A DNA stretch of 64,000 bases, taken from the NCBI RefSeq assembly GCF_000702825.1, contig NZ_JNKF01000011.1, positions 124,001-188,000 of the forward strand, given 5' to 3'. The position numbers and the translations under genes are program-made. This DNA is from Prevotella sp. P6B1. GTDB taxonomy: Bacteria > Bacteroidota > Bacteroidia > Bacteroidales > Bacteroidaceae. The first letter of the stretch is position 1, and every line of letters begins with the position of its first letter. A model generated the notes under the pieces. It worked only from the letters and a program-made list of their open reading frames with translations, searched no databases and had not been told where the DNA came from. This document shows, in pieces, positions 1 through 8,512 of this stretch.

Positions 1-34
1 GAAAAAATAACATAGCGTTTGTGCTATATTCGGT

Positions 35-179
35 AATGTCCCTGAACCTAGGAAATTCAATAGACATTTACGAAACGAATAAGTGCCAGCGTCTACGCTT
101 TGGCGTGGACTGGACTTATCTTCGTAAATAGGTTATCCTAGGACCTGGGGACATTGATAAGCGCCAATCCGCGCTTTTT
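35..179 (+). ncRNA. Candidate structured RNA: long bulged hairpin plus terminator
   Basis: Six nested helices can be paired by eye: 35-42 with 148-155 (8 bp), 47-53 with 136-142 (7 bp), 66-74 with 121-129 (9 bp), 79-84 with 114-119 (6 bp), 86-89 with 110-113 (4 bp), and 92-98 with 103-109 (7 bp, one GU) closing a four-base UUUG loop. All are perfect apart from the single GU, and internal loops separate them. A short hairpin with a T-run (160-179) follows at once, as expected for a transcript ending there. A near-consensus -7 box (TATATTCG, 25-32) would start transcription at about 36-40. No long ORF fits inside. Strand and function are inferred: the terminator polarity favours +. Alternatives are a mobile-element end hairpin or a leader element of the following operon. 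Confidence 0.55.
160..179 (+). terminator. Small intrinsic terminator after the hairpin RNA
   Basis: AGCGC (160-164) pairs with GCGCT (171-175) around a six-base loop and runs into TTTTT (175-179). The stem is short (5 bp) but GC-rich. It would separate the hairpin transcript from the helicase gene that starts at 251. Confidence 0.5.
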
Positions 180-250
180 CATGTCCTATGGTTCTTAGTG
201 CCTATTCTAATCCGAACAGAGTCCTTTCGCTCTAAAACTATAGCGTAGAT

Positions 251-3200
251 ATGGCTGACGTACCTATGTCTTCTCGTTTCTTTACTAACAGAGACGGGAA
301 TACTTTGATGAAGGAATTTGAGGGTATTCTTGAGAATAATCCTCAGGTTAAGAATCTTGATGCAGTTGTGGGTTTTCTGCGTGCATCAGGCTATTTCACT
401 TTGCGTCCGTTTCTTGATGGTATTAACAAGGTCCGCATATTGATTGGTATCGATGTAGACAAATATATAGCCAGAGCCCACCAGAAAGGTGAACTCTTTT
501 TTGGTGCAGAAGATGAGGTGAAAGAAGAATGTCTCCGCATGTTGAGACAAGATATCGAACAGTCACACTATACCAAGAAGGTAGAAGATGGTATGCTTCA
601 GATGGTTCAAGACATGATTGATGGAAAACTTGAACTACGTGCTCATCCTTCTAAGAAGATTCATGCTAAGCTGTATATACTTTACCCAGACAACTTTAAT
701 CAACATACACTAGGTACTGCCATAACTGGTAGTAGTAACCTTAGTGGCAATGGATTGGGTATTGGCGATGATAAACAATATGAGTTTAATGTAAAGTTAA
801 CCCAGTACGAGGATGTGGCTTTTGCCAAACATGAATTTGAACTACTCTGGGAGGAAGCTAAGAATGTACCTATTAATGCCGAAGACTATCAGGCTGCACT
901 TGATAAGACCTATCTTAAAGGCGATGTAACTCCATACGAGTTATATATCAAGATGCTGATGGAATACTTCTCCGACCGCGTGTTAGCTGTAGATCAGGAT
1001 GATCCATTCGATATGCCAGAAGGATACGATAAGTTTGAATATCAGATGGACGCCGTAGTCGAAGGCTATCAAAAGTTGATTCGCTATGATGGTTTCTTCT
1101 TGGCAGATGTTGTGGGACTTGGTAAGACGGTGATTGCCACCATGATAGCTAAGAAGTTCTTGATAGAGAATGGTCGTGATAATACCAAGATTCTGGTGGT
1201 ATACCCACCTGCAGTAGAGCAGAACTGGATAACCACATTTAAAGACTTTGGTATTGAGAAGTATGCTTGTTTTGTTTCAAATGGTAGTCTGAACAAGGTG
1301 TTGGACGATGATTACTATAAGATTTGGAATGCCGACGAGTACGACCTTGTGCTTGTAGACGAAGCGCATAAATTCCGTAATCACACTACGGGTGCTTTCC
1401 AGCAACTACAGGAGATATGTAAAATGCCGCGCGTAGAAACGGGCAACATACCAGGCTATAAGAAGAAGGTGATGCTGATTTCGGCTACCCCTATGAACAA
1501 TACGCCTGCTGATATCTATTATCAGATCCTGATGTTCCAAGACCCACGCCATTGTACCATAGATGGTGTACCAAATCTTACGGCATTCTTCTCACCATTG
1601 GTTGTAGAATTCCGCAAGTTCCGCAAACAAGAGAATTTTGATATCAGGCAGTTTAAGAAGTTGGCTGAACGAGTAAGAGATAGGGTAATAAAACCTCTGA
1701 CCGTGCGCCGTACCCGTACTGATATTGAGAGTGTGGTTCGTTACAACAAAGATATTAGTGGATTCCCTAAGGTGGCGAATCCAATCAAGAAAGAGTATGA
1801 GCTTAACGACCATCTGGCTAACCTCTTTGAGGATGCCATGAAGACGCTTGATAAGGGGCTTCATTATGCACGTTACCAAGCAATTGCCTACTTGAAGCCC
1901 GAGGTTTCGAATGGCCTTTATGACAATGCAGAAGTGATAAGCCGCAGTTTGGCAGGTATCCGTAAGAATGGATTGGTAAAACGACTGGAAAGCAGTTTCT
2001 ATGCTTTCAGAAAATCGCTCGACAATTTCCGCCAAGCAAATCAGAATATGCTAACCATGTGGGAGAATGATAAGATATTTATAGCTCCCGATATGGATAT
2101 TAACCAGTTGATTGATAAGGGACTCAGCGAAGATGAAATAGAAGAGAAACTGAACGAGAAGGCTGAAATAAACCCAAAGAACGCTGTGTTTAAGCGTGAT
2201 GACTTTAAGCCAGAATATATCGACATGCTTCGTGATGATCAGAAACTACTCGATGATATGTGGTTGGAGTGGGAGTGTATCAGCGATGATGACGATTCAA
2301 AGTTTGCCAAGTTCGAAGACTTGTTGAAACACGAACTCTTTAAGAGCGACAAGAATATCGAGGGAAAGCTTGTAGTATTCTCCGAGTCGGTTGATACTGT
2401 AGAATATCTGGCTAAACGCATAGGGCGTGATGATGTACTGGTAATATCAGCCCAGAACCGCAGCCAGTTGTTTAAGACTATCCGCGAGAATTTTGATGCC
2501 AACTGGAAAACTAAAAAGAATGATTATAACATCATCCTTACATCAGATGTACTTGCTGAAGGTGTAAACCTGCATCGTTCAAACATTATTATTAATTATG
2601 ATACCCCTTGGAATTCGACTCGACTGATGCAACGTATTGGTCGTGTTAATCGAATCGGATCTAAGTCGGACACTATATATAATTATGTGTTCTATCCATC
2701 GCGGCAGGGTAATAAGCAAATTAAGCTGAACCAGATTGCGCTTAGTAAGATACAAACCTTTCACACTACTTTTGGCGAGGACAACCAGATTTACTCCACT
2801 GAAGAGATTATTGATCGCGACTTGGATAAACTCTTTAAAGAAGGAATTAAGCGCGAGCAGGAAGATCGTAATCTTGAACTTCCATATTACGAGGAATTGC
2901 GCAGTCTGTATCAGCAAAACCGCAGAGAATATCGACGCATAGAACGCTTGTCACTTCGTAGTAGAACTGGTCGTGAACCACGTGAAATAGATGGAGTAAC
3001 GCTTACTAATGATACGCTGGTATTCCTGAAAACTAATTTCCGCAAGCTGTTCTATCTTGTAAACGATGAACAAACCAGGGAGCTTTCTGTACTTGATGCT
3101 TTGAGCTATTTCAAGGCCACGCCCGAGGAGAAGGCTGTGCCAAGAATAGCCCAACACCACGACCATGTAGATAAGGCAGTCATAAAATTCAAAGCTGCAA

Positions 3201-3568
3201 AGGAAGAGGAACTTCAGGAGGAAGAGTCGAATCAAGGTCAGCGCAGTAATCTTGGTGCCCAGGTAACAACAGCTGTTAGCTTGATTAACAGCATGTTACC
3301 CCACATAGAAGATGGTGATACACGCCTGAAACTTGTCCAACTGAAGGAACTTGCTGAGCGAGGTACCATTACCTACATAGCTAAACGCTTGCAGCGAATA
3401 CAGAAAGACTTGATGCGACAAGGTGGTAGCAAAGCAAAGATGACTTTCGATGACGCCTTGAAACAAGTCCTGGAAATGGCTAATCACTATAACGCTTATT
3501 ATCGCGACACCCAAAAGGCAGAAGAGGAATCGGATGCTACTATCATTTTATCAGAATCGTTTAAATAA
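251..3568 (+). CDS. PLD-nuclease-like / SNF2-family helicase fusion (defence or restriction)
   Basis: 1105 aa. The N-terminus carries a phospholipase-D/HKD-type half-site: HAK at residues 138-140 followed by GSSNLS at 160-165. A superfamily 2 SNF2-type helicase follows, with Walker A GLGKT near 289-293, DEAH at 370-373, SATP at 411-414, and the motif VI stretch QRIGRVNRIGS near 793. The C-terminal 250 residues are charged and helical. PLD-helicase fusions of this kind translocate on DNA and are common in restriction, DISARM-like and other defence loci. The next gene, a methyltransferase, begins 9 nt after the stop, so the two are very likely co-transcribed. ATG at 266 is an alternative start. 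The enzymatic class is clear; the anti-phage role is inferred. Confidence 0.88.
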   Translation: MADVPMSSRFFTNRDGNTLMKEFEGILENNPQVKNLDAVVGFLRASGYFTLRPFLDGINKVRILIGIDVDKYIARAHQKGELFFGAEDEVKEECLRMLRQDIEQSHYTKKVEDGMLQMVQDMIDGKLELRAHPSKKIHAKLYILYPDNFNQHTLGTAITGSSNLSGNGLGIGDDKQYEFNVKLTQYEDVAFAKHEFELLWEEAKNVPINAEDYQAALDKTYLKGDVTPYELYIKMLMEYFSDRVLAVDQDDPFDMPEGYDKFEYQMDAVVEGYQKLIRYDGFFLADVVGLGKTVIATMIAKKFLIENGRDNTKILVVYPPAVEQNWITTFKDFGIEKYACFVSNGSLNKVLDDDYYKIWNADEYDLVLVDEAHKFRNHTTGAFQQLQEICKMPRVETGNIPGYKKKVMLISATPMNNTPADIYYQILMFQDPRHCTIDGVPNLTAFFSPLVVEFRKFRKQENFDIRQFKKLAERVRDRVIKPLTVRRTRTDIESVVRYNKDISGFPKVANPIKKEYELNDHLANLFEDAMKTLDKGLHYARYQAIAYLKPEVSNGLYDNAEVISRSLAGIRKNGLVKRLESSFYAFRKSLDNFRQANQNMLTMWENDKIFIAPDMDINQLIDKGLSEDEIEEKLNEKAEINPKNAVFKRDDFKPEYIDMLRDDQKLLDDMWLEWECISDDDDSKFAKFEDLLKHELFKSDKNIEGKLVVFSESVDTVEYLAKRIGRDDVLVISAQNRSQLFKTIRENFDANWKTKKNDYNIILTSDVLAEGVNLHRSNIIINYDTPWNSTRLMQRIGRVNRIGSKSDTIYNYVFYPSRQGNKQIKLNQIALSKIQTFHTTFGEDNQIYSTEEIIDRDLDKLFKEGIKREQEDRNLELPYYEELRSLYQQNRREYRRIERLSLRSRTGREPREIDGVTLTNDTLVFLKTNFRKLFYLVNDEQTRELSVLDALSYFKATPEEKAVPRIAQHHDHVDKAVIKFKAAKEEELQEEESNQGQRSNLGAQVTTAVSLINSMLPHIEDGDTRLKLVQLKELAERGTITYIAKRLQRIQKDLMRQGGSKAKMTFDDALKQVLEMANHYNAYYRDTQKAEEESDATIILSESFK

Positions 3569-3577
3569 CCTCAAGAT

Positions 3578-6500
3578 ATGGATTACAGACCTATTATTGA
3601 ATCGAGATATAATCGTGAGAGTTGGCAGAAACTGCTGCATGACATATTCAACGGAAAAGAAAAGTTCTGGGCTACACCATCAGTTGTACCCACAAGCAGC
3701 CCGTTTGCCAAACAAGCACTCTGGCTTGGTACAATCACGTTGAGCGATGAACAGACCATTGCTATTTATGAGGTTGAACTATCTGATAGTGTTGATATAG
3801 AGCGTAATCGTCGTGGTATACGTGATATGCTGTTGAGCTCGTGGCGCAATAACGGCAATGCTGGAGCGTTTATGTTCTGCTATCGTAAGAACGAGAGCGT
3901 TCTTCGATTCTCTTACGTCAGCGAATCGTGGAAATTTGCCGATGATGGTAGTTATCAGAAGGAGTCTACCGATACCCGCCGTTTCACTTATCTTCTTGGC
4001 GAAGGGCATCGTAGCCGTACAGCTATTCAGCAGTTCGAGAAATTGCGTGATAGTTCACTATCACTAAAAGACCTTACCAAAGCCTTCTCGGTAGATGCAG
4101 TGAGCGATATGTTCTTTGATGGCTACAAAAAGCAATACGAAGACATTATCCAGTATGTTACAGGTAAGCGAATGGTTAAGGTGGCCAATAAGTGGGAAGA
4201 GCAGATTAAGAACGATCCTTGCGAGGAGATTATGCAGGAGTTTGCCCGATTCCAGAATCCCGAAAAAGCCGTTCGCGACTATGTTAAGAAGTTGATGGGA
4301 CGCATCGTGTTCCTTCAGTTCCTACAGAAGAAAGGCTGGATGGGTGTGCCCGTCAATAAAGAGTGGGGTGAGGGAGATACTGAGTTTATCCAGACTCTAT
4401 TCGAGAATTCTACTGACAAGGACCACTTTGTGGATGAAGTTCTCGAACCACTATTTGACGATTTGAACTCAGAGCGTGCCAATGATTTGGTATCGCCAAA
4501 AGTTGGCAGAAACATACGCGTACCATATCTTAATGGAGGATTGTTTGAACGTGAGGCTACTGATGAGACAGCCTTCCCGTTGCCGGCTAAGTATATGAAG
4601 AGTATGCTCGACTTCTTCGCATCTTACAACTTCACTATCGACGAGAACGATCCTGACGATGCAGAGGTTGGCGTAGACCCAGAAATGCTTGGTCGTATCT
4701 TCGAGAATCTGCTTGAGGATAATAAGGATAAAGGTGCTTTCTATACGCCAAAGGAGATTGTTAGTTACATGTGTCGTGAAAGTCTGATAGCCTATTTGCA
4801 GACAGACATTGAAAACGAACAGCAGAAAGAGGCTATTCGCGAATTTGTTACAAACCACAAGGTGCAAGAGCATTTGCCTGAGAATGTAGATCAACGACTG
4901 AAAGATGTGAAGATTTGCGACCCAGCCATTGGATCGGGTGCATTCCCCATGGGATTACTGAAAGAGTTGTTTTTATGTCGTACAGCTCTTGAAGGCATTA
5001 CTCAAAGCAAAGCCGCAGAAATCAAGAAACACATCATCCAGCAGAATATATATGGTGTAGATATTGAACGTGGTGCAGTAGACATTGCTCGCCTCCGTTT
5101 CTGGCTATCGCTGATTGTTGACGAAGAAACTCCACAAGCGTTGCCAAACCTCGACTTCAAGATTATGCAAGGTAACTCGTTGCTGGAGCAATATAAAGGA
5201 ATTGATTTGTCAACAATGACAGAAGCAAAATGGAACAAAAATGAGTCTCTTTCGCTTTTTGAGGATATGCTTGACGTTTATAGACGAGAGATGCGTATTA
5301 TGATAACTCAATATTATGATTGTACTAATAGAGATGATAAGAAGAAACTAAAAGCAGAAATACTGGAAAATGTTGAGAACCAATTAATAGAACAACATGT
5401 AAATGTTAATGCTATTAATGTTAATTTGAACGGTAATGATCAGTTCTTTTTATGGCATACATGGTTCTTTGATGTGTTCTCGCAAGGCGGTTTTGATATA
5501 GTTATTGGTAATCCACCTTATTTCGTTTATCAAGAGAATCATGTTGGTGAAATAAAAGAATTACGAAACATAAAGGAATATAAAATCGCTTTTGGAGGGA
5601 AATTAAATGCCTATAAACTTTTTATAGCTAATGCTTTAAATGTTTTGTGTAGAGAAGACGGAATTATGTGTGTAATATGTCAGAATTCGCTTTTGGCGGA
5701 TCGACAGGCAACATGTTTAAGAAAGCACATATTTGAGAATGCACAATTCATATCTATTGATTCTTTTCCAGAAAGAGATAGCAAAAAGAAACGGGTGTTT
5801 GAGAGTGTTAAAATGAGTGTCTGCATCCCAATTGTTAGGAAAAGAAAAACTAAGGATTATTTTCAAGTATATATATGGGATGACAAATATAAAAAATCAG
5901 GATTAGAGACAAAGTTTAACAATATTGAGATAAAATCTATGGATGCTGTTGATTACGCTATTCCTAGATTAAAGTCAGAATATACTCCTATTGTTATTAA
6001 GATAATCAATTGTAAACATTTTGGTTTGAAATGCATCGAAGGAGAACTAAATATGACGTTTCACAAGAAGTATTTTACTGATAAAAGAACTAATCCAACA
6101 ATATTAAAAGGTGCGGCTATTCAGAGATATTATTATACATTACAGATGAGTCAGGGTGAGATAGAATACCTAGATGAGAAGATGTATCTTAGAGATTATG
6201 GTAATACTGAGAAATCCAAACATCACAATTATCAACGTATTGCAATGCAAGGTATGACTGGTGCAAACGATAAGGTTCGTATTGTTATGGCATTGGTTCC
6301 AGAAGGGTATTATCTTGCTAATTCTTGTAATTATCTTTCTGCCCCAGAAGGAATTGATATTTATGCATTATTAGGTATTTTGAATTCAAAATTGATAAAT
6401 TGGTTCTTTAGATGTTTTAGCACCAATAGTAATGTCAATGGATATGAAATAGATAATTTACCAATTCCTGATATACAGGATGACGTTCAACTTGACTTAA

Positions 6501-6640
6501 GGAAACTTGTAATTTCCGTAATGGAAAATAAAAAACAAAATAATTATGCAGATACGCAAGATGAGGAATCAAGGATAGATGAAATTGTATATAAGTTGTA
6601 TGATTTGACTAAAGATGAAATTAAAATAATAGAAGAATAA
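3578..6640 (+). CDS. Eco57I-class N6-adenine DNA methyltransferase, possibly a bifunctional restriction-modification enzyme
   Basis: 1020 aa. SAM-binding motif I (DPAIGSGAF) begins at D448, and the N6-adenine methyltransferase motif IV NPPY lies near residue 644, preceded by FDIVIG. The block AFYTPKEIVSYMCRESL upstream is typical of Eco57I/type IIG and type ISP enzymes. The first 110 residues form a separate alpha/beta domain (ending near a TYLLGEG motif) that I cannot prove to be a nuclease. The C-terminal third is the presumed target-recognition region and is visibly more AT-rich than the first two thirds, suggesting domain exchange. It lies between the PLD-helicase and a 111-aa gene (3-nt gap), so it probably supplies the modification and specificity of this locus. 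Confidence 0.87.
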   Translation: MDYRPIIESRYNRESWQKLLHDIFNGKEKFWATPSVVPTSSPFAKQALWLGTITLSDEQTIAIYEVELSDSVDIERNRRGIRDMLLSSWRNNGNAGAFMFCYRKNESVLRFSYVSESWKFADDGSYQKESTDTRRFTYLLGEGHRSRTAIQQFEKLRDSSLSLKDLTKAFSVDAVSDMFFDGYKKQYEDIIQYVTGKRMVKVANKWEEQIKNDPCEEIMQEFARFQNPEKAVRDYVKKLMGRIVFLQFLQKKGWMGVPVNKEWGEGDTEFIQTLFENSTDKDHFVDEVLEPLFDDLNSERANDLVSPKVGRNIRVPYLNGGLFEREATDETAFPLPAKYMKSMLDFFASYNFTIDENDPDDAEVGVDPEMLGRIFENLLEDNKDKGAFYTPKEIVSYMCRESLIAYLQTDIENEQQKEAIREFVTNHKVQEHLPENVDQRLKDVKICDPAIGSGAFPMGLLKELFLCRTALEGITQSKAAEIKKHIIQQNIYGVDIERGAVDIARLRFWLSLIVDEETPQALPNLDFKIMQGNSLLEQYKGIDLSTMTEAKWNKNESLSLFEDMLDVYRREMRIMITQYYDCTNRDDKKKLKAEILENVENQLIEQHVNVNAINVNLNGNDQFFLWHTWFFDVFSQGGFDIVIGNPPYFVYQENHVGEIKELRNIKEYKIAFGGKLNAYKLFIANALNVLCREDGIMCVICQNSLLADRQATCLRKHIFENAQFISIDSFPERDSKKKRVFESVKMSVCIPIVRKRKTKDYFQVYIWDDKYKKSGLETKFNNIEIKSMDAVDYAIPRLKSEYTPIVIKIINCKHFGLKCIEGELNMTFHKKYFTDKRTNPTILKGAAIQRYYYTLQMSQGEIEYLDEKMYLRDYGNTEKSKHHNYQRIAMQGMTGANDKVRIVMALVPEGYYLANSCNYLSAPEGIDIYALLGILNSKLINWFFRCFSTNSNVNGYEIDNLPIPDIQDDVQLDLRKLVISVMENKKQNNYADTQDEESRIDEIVYKLYDLTKDEIKIIEE

Positions 6641-6643
6641 GCA

Positions 6644-6979
6644 ATGGAAGAAATTATTGTTAGAAAAAGAAAATCGCCAGCAAAGACTCTTAAAGTTAAA
6701 ATAGAGGGTAAGGTTATAGCTGGCTCAAAGGCAACAGAGATCTTTGTTAGTGCCATAAAAAGAATTGGGCCTGAAAAGATTGCAGAATCTACTAATTTTA
6801 AAGTAGATGGATTGCCATTCATTGTGAAAGAGAGAGATAATCGTAAACAAATGAATTTCCTTGGGAATGATTGGTATGTTTGTACACATATGTCTACTAA
6901 TGCTAAAAAACTATTTTTAAGTAGAATCGCTCGTTCATTAAATATAAGAATGTCTGTAGAGTTAGTTACCCCAGAATAA
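6644..6979 (+). CDS. Small uncharacterised protein of the methyltransferase operon
   Basis: 111 aa, starting 3 nt after the methyltransferase stop and sharing its AT-rich composition. The N-terminus is basic (VRKRKSPAKTLKVK). Residues about 24-109 resemble residues about 125-211 of the next protein: both have an F-x-x-A-I-x-x-x-G segment, a K-x-x-E stretch, then a Y-V-x-T-H-x-S-T-x-x-K-K block, an L-x-x-I helix and a final V/I-E-L/I-V strand. The family is not recognised. Two neighbouring genes keeping the same domain suggests a conserved structural or regulatory subunit, perhaps nucleic-acid binding given the charge. That role is only inference. Confidence 0.75.
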   Translation: MEEIIVRKRKSPAKTLKVKIEGKVIAGSKATEIFVSAIKRIGPEKIAESTNFKVDGLPFIVKERDNRKQMNFLGNDWYVCTHMSTNAKKLFLSRIARSLNIRMSVELVTPE

Positions 6980-7016
6980 ACAAAAACAACATAACAATCA
7001 TTTAACAAGAAGAATT

Positions 7017-7655
7017 ATGTCACGTCTGAGCGATTTATACAAGGCAATGGAAACATTGCGAAAAGAGGGAGTCTCGACTGATGACCTCGAGAAGAAAGTT
7101 GGTAAACTGGAGGAGGAAATCATAAAGAAGGAAATCCTCCCTGTGGTAACAGAAACCATTGCTCCTGCATTAAAACCTGTTCAACGCGAGCTGGTGTTGG
7201 TGGTTGACTATCATCCTGACGAGCCAGTACGTGTATCGTTGTCTCGTAAGAAGAACATTGCTGAACTGATAGACGCGAAACTCTTGGAAATTGATCCTGA
7301 GGTAGAACACAAGGAGTTGGGACCAAGAAAAAACAAGTCGGGTAAGATAGCTCCCAAGACGGGACTCTGCATATACAGAAAAGATAAGTCTGTTTTGCAA
7401 GAGCATGATGCTGCAACCACATTCACCGCAGCTATCGTTGAGGCTGGATTGGTTAAGGTTCGTGAACTAGGACTTAAATTCTGTCGCGTTAATCTTGTAT
7501 CTACCACAAAAGACAAGAAGTATGGGCATGCTCAGCGTGAAGCAGCTCCAGGATTATATGTGCTGACTCATAGCAGCACCAAGGACAAAAAGAAGATGCT
7601 GGATAAAATCAACGAAGTTCTGAAAATGGGATGGAAGATTGAAATCGTAAAATAG
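7017..7655 (+). CDS. Uncharacterised protein with N-terminal coiled coil and C-terminal domain shared with its neighbour
   Basis: 212 aa. Residues 1-45 look like a coiled coil rich in E, K and L. The middle is charged (RKNKSGK). The C-terminal ~88 residues match the preceding 111-aa protein, including YVLTHSSTKDKK near residue 180 versus YVCTHMSTNAKK. It starts 37 nt after the 111-aa gene and ends 5 nt before the convergent PIN toxin gene, so it closes the defence-like operon. Its base composition is closer to the helicase gene than to the AT-rich 111-aa gene. I do not recognise the family; a dimerising accessory subunit is a reasonable guess. Confidence 0.75.
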   Translation: MSRLSDLYKAMETLRKEGVSTDDLEKKVGKLEEEIIKKEILPVVTETIAPALKPVQRELVLVVDYHPDEPVRVSLSRKKNIAELIDAKLLEIDPEVEHKELGPRKNKSGKIAPKTGLCIYRKDKSVLQEHDAATTFTAAIVEAGLVKVRELGLKFCRVNLVSTTKDKKYGHAQREAAPGLYVLTHSSTKDKKKMLDKINEVLKMGWKIEIVK

Positions 7656-7660
7656 TGAAG

Positions 7661-8068
7661 CTATCGCAGAATACTCAGAAACTCGTCGATATCAATAACC
7701 TCGATTTTGGGGAATGGAGTGTTGCGGAGAACATCGTAATGATGGTCTTGGGTTACGATGTATTTTGCGTTGGCTTTAAAGGCACAATCCACGAACTTGT
7801 CATCGTCAGGATCGGCTGTGATAAGGCGAAGATGATAATACACCTGAACCATTCTAGTATTTGGGAGGTCGAGAAGGGCTTGAATGATATTGGATGCAAT
7901 CTGAGGACCAACCTTTTGGGTAAGAATCTCTTCGTATTCGGCCAAGATCTCATTGGTAACGCAAAGAGTATATTTGCCATCTACGAAATCTCGCCAGACG
8001 GGATAGTATTGGCTGCGACGCGAGAGAGACATCAGCAGACAATTGGTATCAAGAACGATGTTCATCAT
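7661..8068 (-). CDS. PIN-domain toxin of a type II toxin-antitoxin pair
   Basis: 135 aa, the usual size for a single PIN domain of the COG1569 type. Expected acidic metal-binding residues are visible: D7 in the opening LDTNCLL strand, E44 in AEYEEIL, D90/D94 in DDDKFVDCA, and D108 in TQDHHYD. PIN toxins are Mg2+-dependent RNases that cut mRNA, tRNA or rRNA. Its start overlaps the end of the upstream antitoxin gene by 4 nt (8065-8068), indicating translational coupling. It converges on the 212-aa gene with a 5-nt gap. Targets cannot be predicted. Confidence 0.88.
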   Translation of the reverse strand: MMNIVLDTNCLLMSLSRRSQYYPVWRDFVDGKYTLCVTNEILAEYEEILTQKVGPQIASNIIQALLDLPNTRMVQVYYHLRLITADPDDDKFVDCAFKANAKYIVTQDHHYDVLRNTPFPKIEVIDIDEFLSILR

Positions 8069-8307
8069 TGGTTATATGGCGTGCGCATGTGTTCGTTCTT
8101 CCATTCTTCAATGACGGTATCATTGATTTTGCCTTCGTCCCAAAGACGATCCATGGCATCTTCTGCCTGCTTGGCGAAATACTGTCCGAGCAAGCGGCGA
8201 ATGTCTTTCATCTCCTCTTCTGATTTGACTCTGGAAATAAGTTCCAGCATCTCAATCTGGAATGGGGTGAATGGCGATGATTGTAAATTTGGTGCATCCA
8301 TATTCAA
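8065..8307 (-). CDS. Antitoxin partner of the PIN toxin
   Basis: 80 aa, acidic, and mostly predicted helix. The C-terminal half has a DRLWDEGKINDTVIEEWKNE stretch like that of small antitoxins paired with COG1569 PIN toxins. It precedes and overlaps the toxin gene by 4 nt, the standard antitoxin-first order. A consensus promoter with an internal direct repeat lies 26 nt upstream, suggesting autoregulation by antitoxin or complex. The N-terminus shows no obvious ribbon-helix-helix or HTH motif, so DNA binding is inferred from context. Confidence 0.82.
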   Translation of the reverse strand: MNMDAPNLQSSPFTPFQIEMLELISRVKSEEEMKDIRRLLGQYFAKQAEDAMDRLWDEGKINDTVIEEWKNEHMRTPYNQ

Positions 8308-8332
8308 TCTCCTTTTATGTTATGTTTGGGTG

Positions 8333-8364
8333 CAAATGTACGATAAATATGCGAAATATGCAAA
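8333..8364 (-). promoter_or_regulatory. Promoter and operator-like repeat of the toxin-antitoxin pair
   Basis: Read on the minus strand, TTTG (8361-8364) and TACATTTG (8333-8340) are separated by exactly 20 bp, an ideal Bacteroidetes -33/-7 pair. Between and across them the 8-mer AAATATGC occurs twice on the plus strand (8345-8352 and 8354-8361) with 1 bp between copies, a plausible operator for the antitoxin. Confidence 0.75.
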
Positions 8365-8463
8365 TAATTAGCTAAAAACTTGAAAATATCGCAATTGATG
8401 AAGAAAAAAGAGAACTGTTATTTCTTTTTTTTCTATACTATATATTTGAGAGCAGCAGAAATA

Positions 8464-8495
8464 TTTGGCTGTTTCAGATAAATATAGTAAATTTG
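8464..8495 (+). promoter_or_regulatory. Promoter of the broken gene at 8513
   Basis: TTTG (8464-8467), a 20-bp spacer and TAAATTTG (8488-8495) match the Bacteroidetes consensus exactly and lie 17 nt before the ATG at 8513. The promoter survives although the gene behind it is truncated. Confidence 0.75.
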
Positions 8496-8512
8496 CAAAA
8501 TAAAAGGTAATT

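Noticed and set aside
35..179. Retron msr-msd
   Set aside because: The hairpin layout and an outer 8-bp stem recall a retron, but no reverse transcriptase gene is downstream and none can be seen to the left edge. Kept only as an unnamed structured RNA.
35..179. Integron attC site
   Set aside because: The folded shape is similar, but the R-box core (GTTRRRY / RYYYAAC) is missing at the expected ends and no integron integrase is present.
251..6640. DISARM or BREX assignment
   Set aside because: The PLD, helicase and methyltransferase parts overlap with those systems, but DrmA/DrmB, PglZ, BrxC and a BREX protease are not found among the neighbours.
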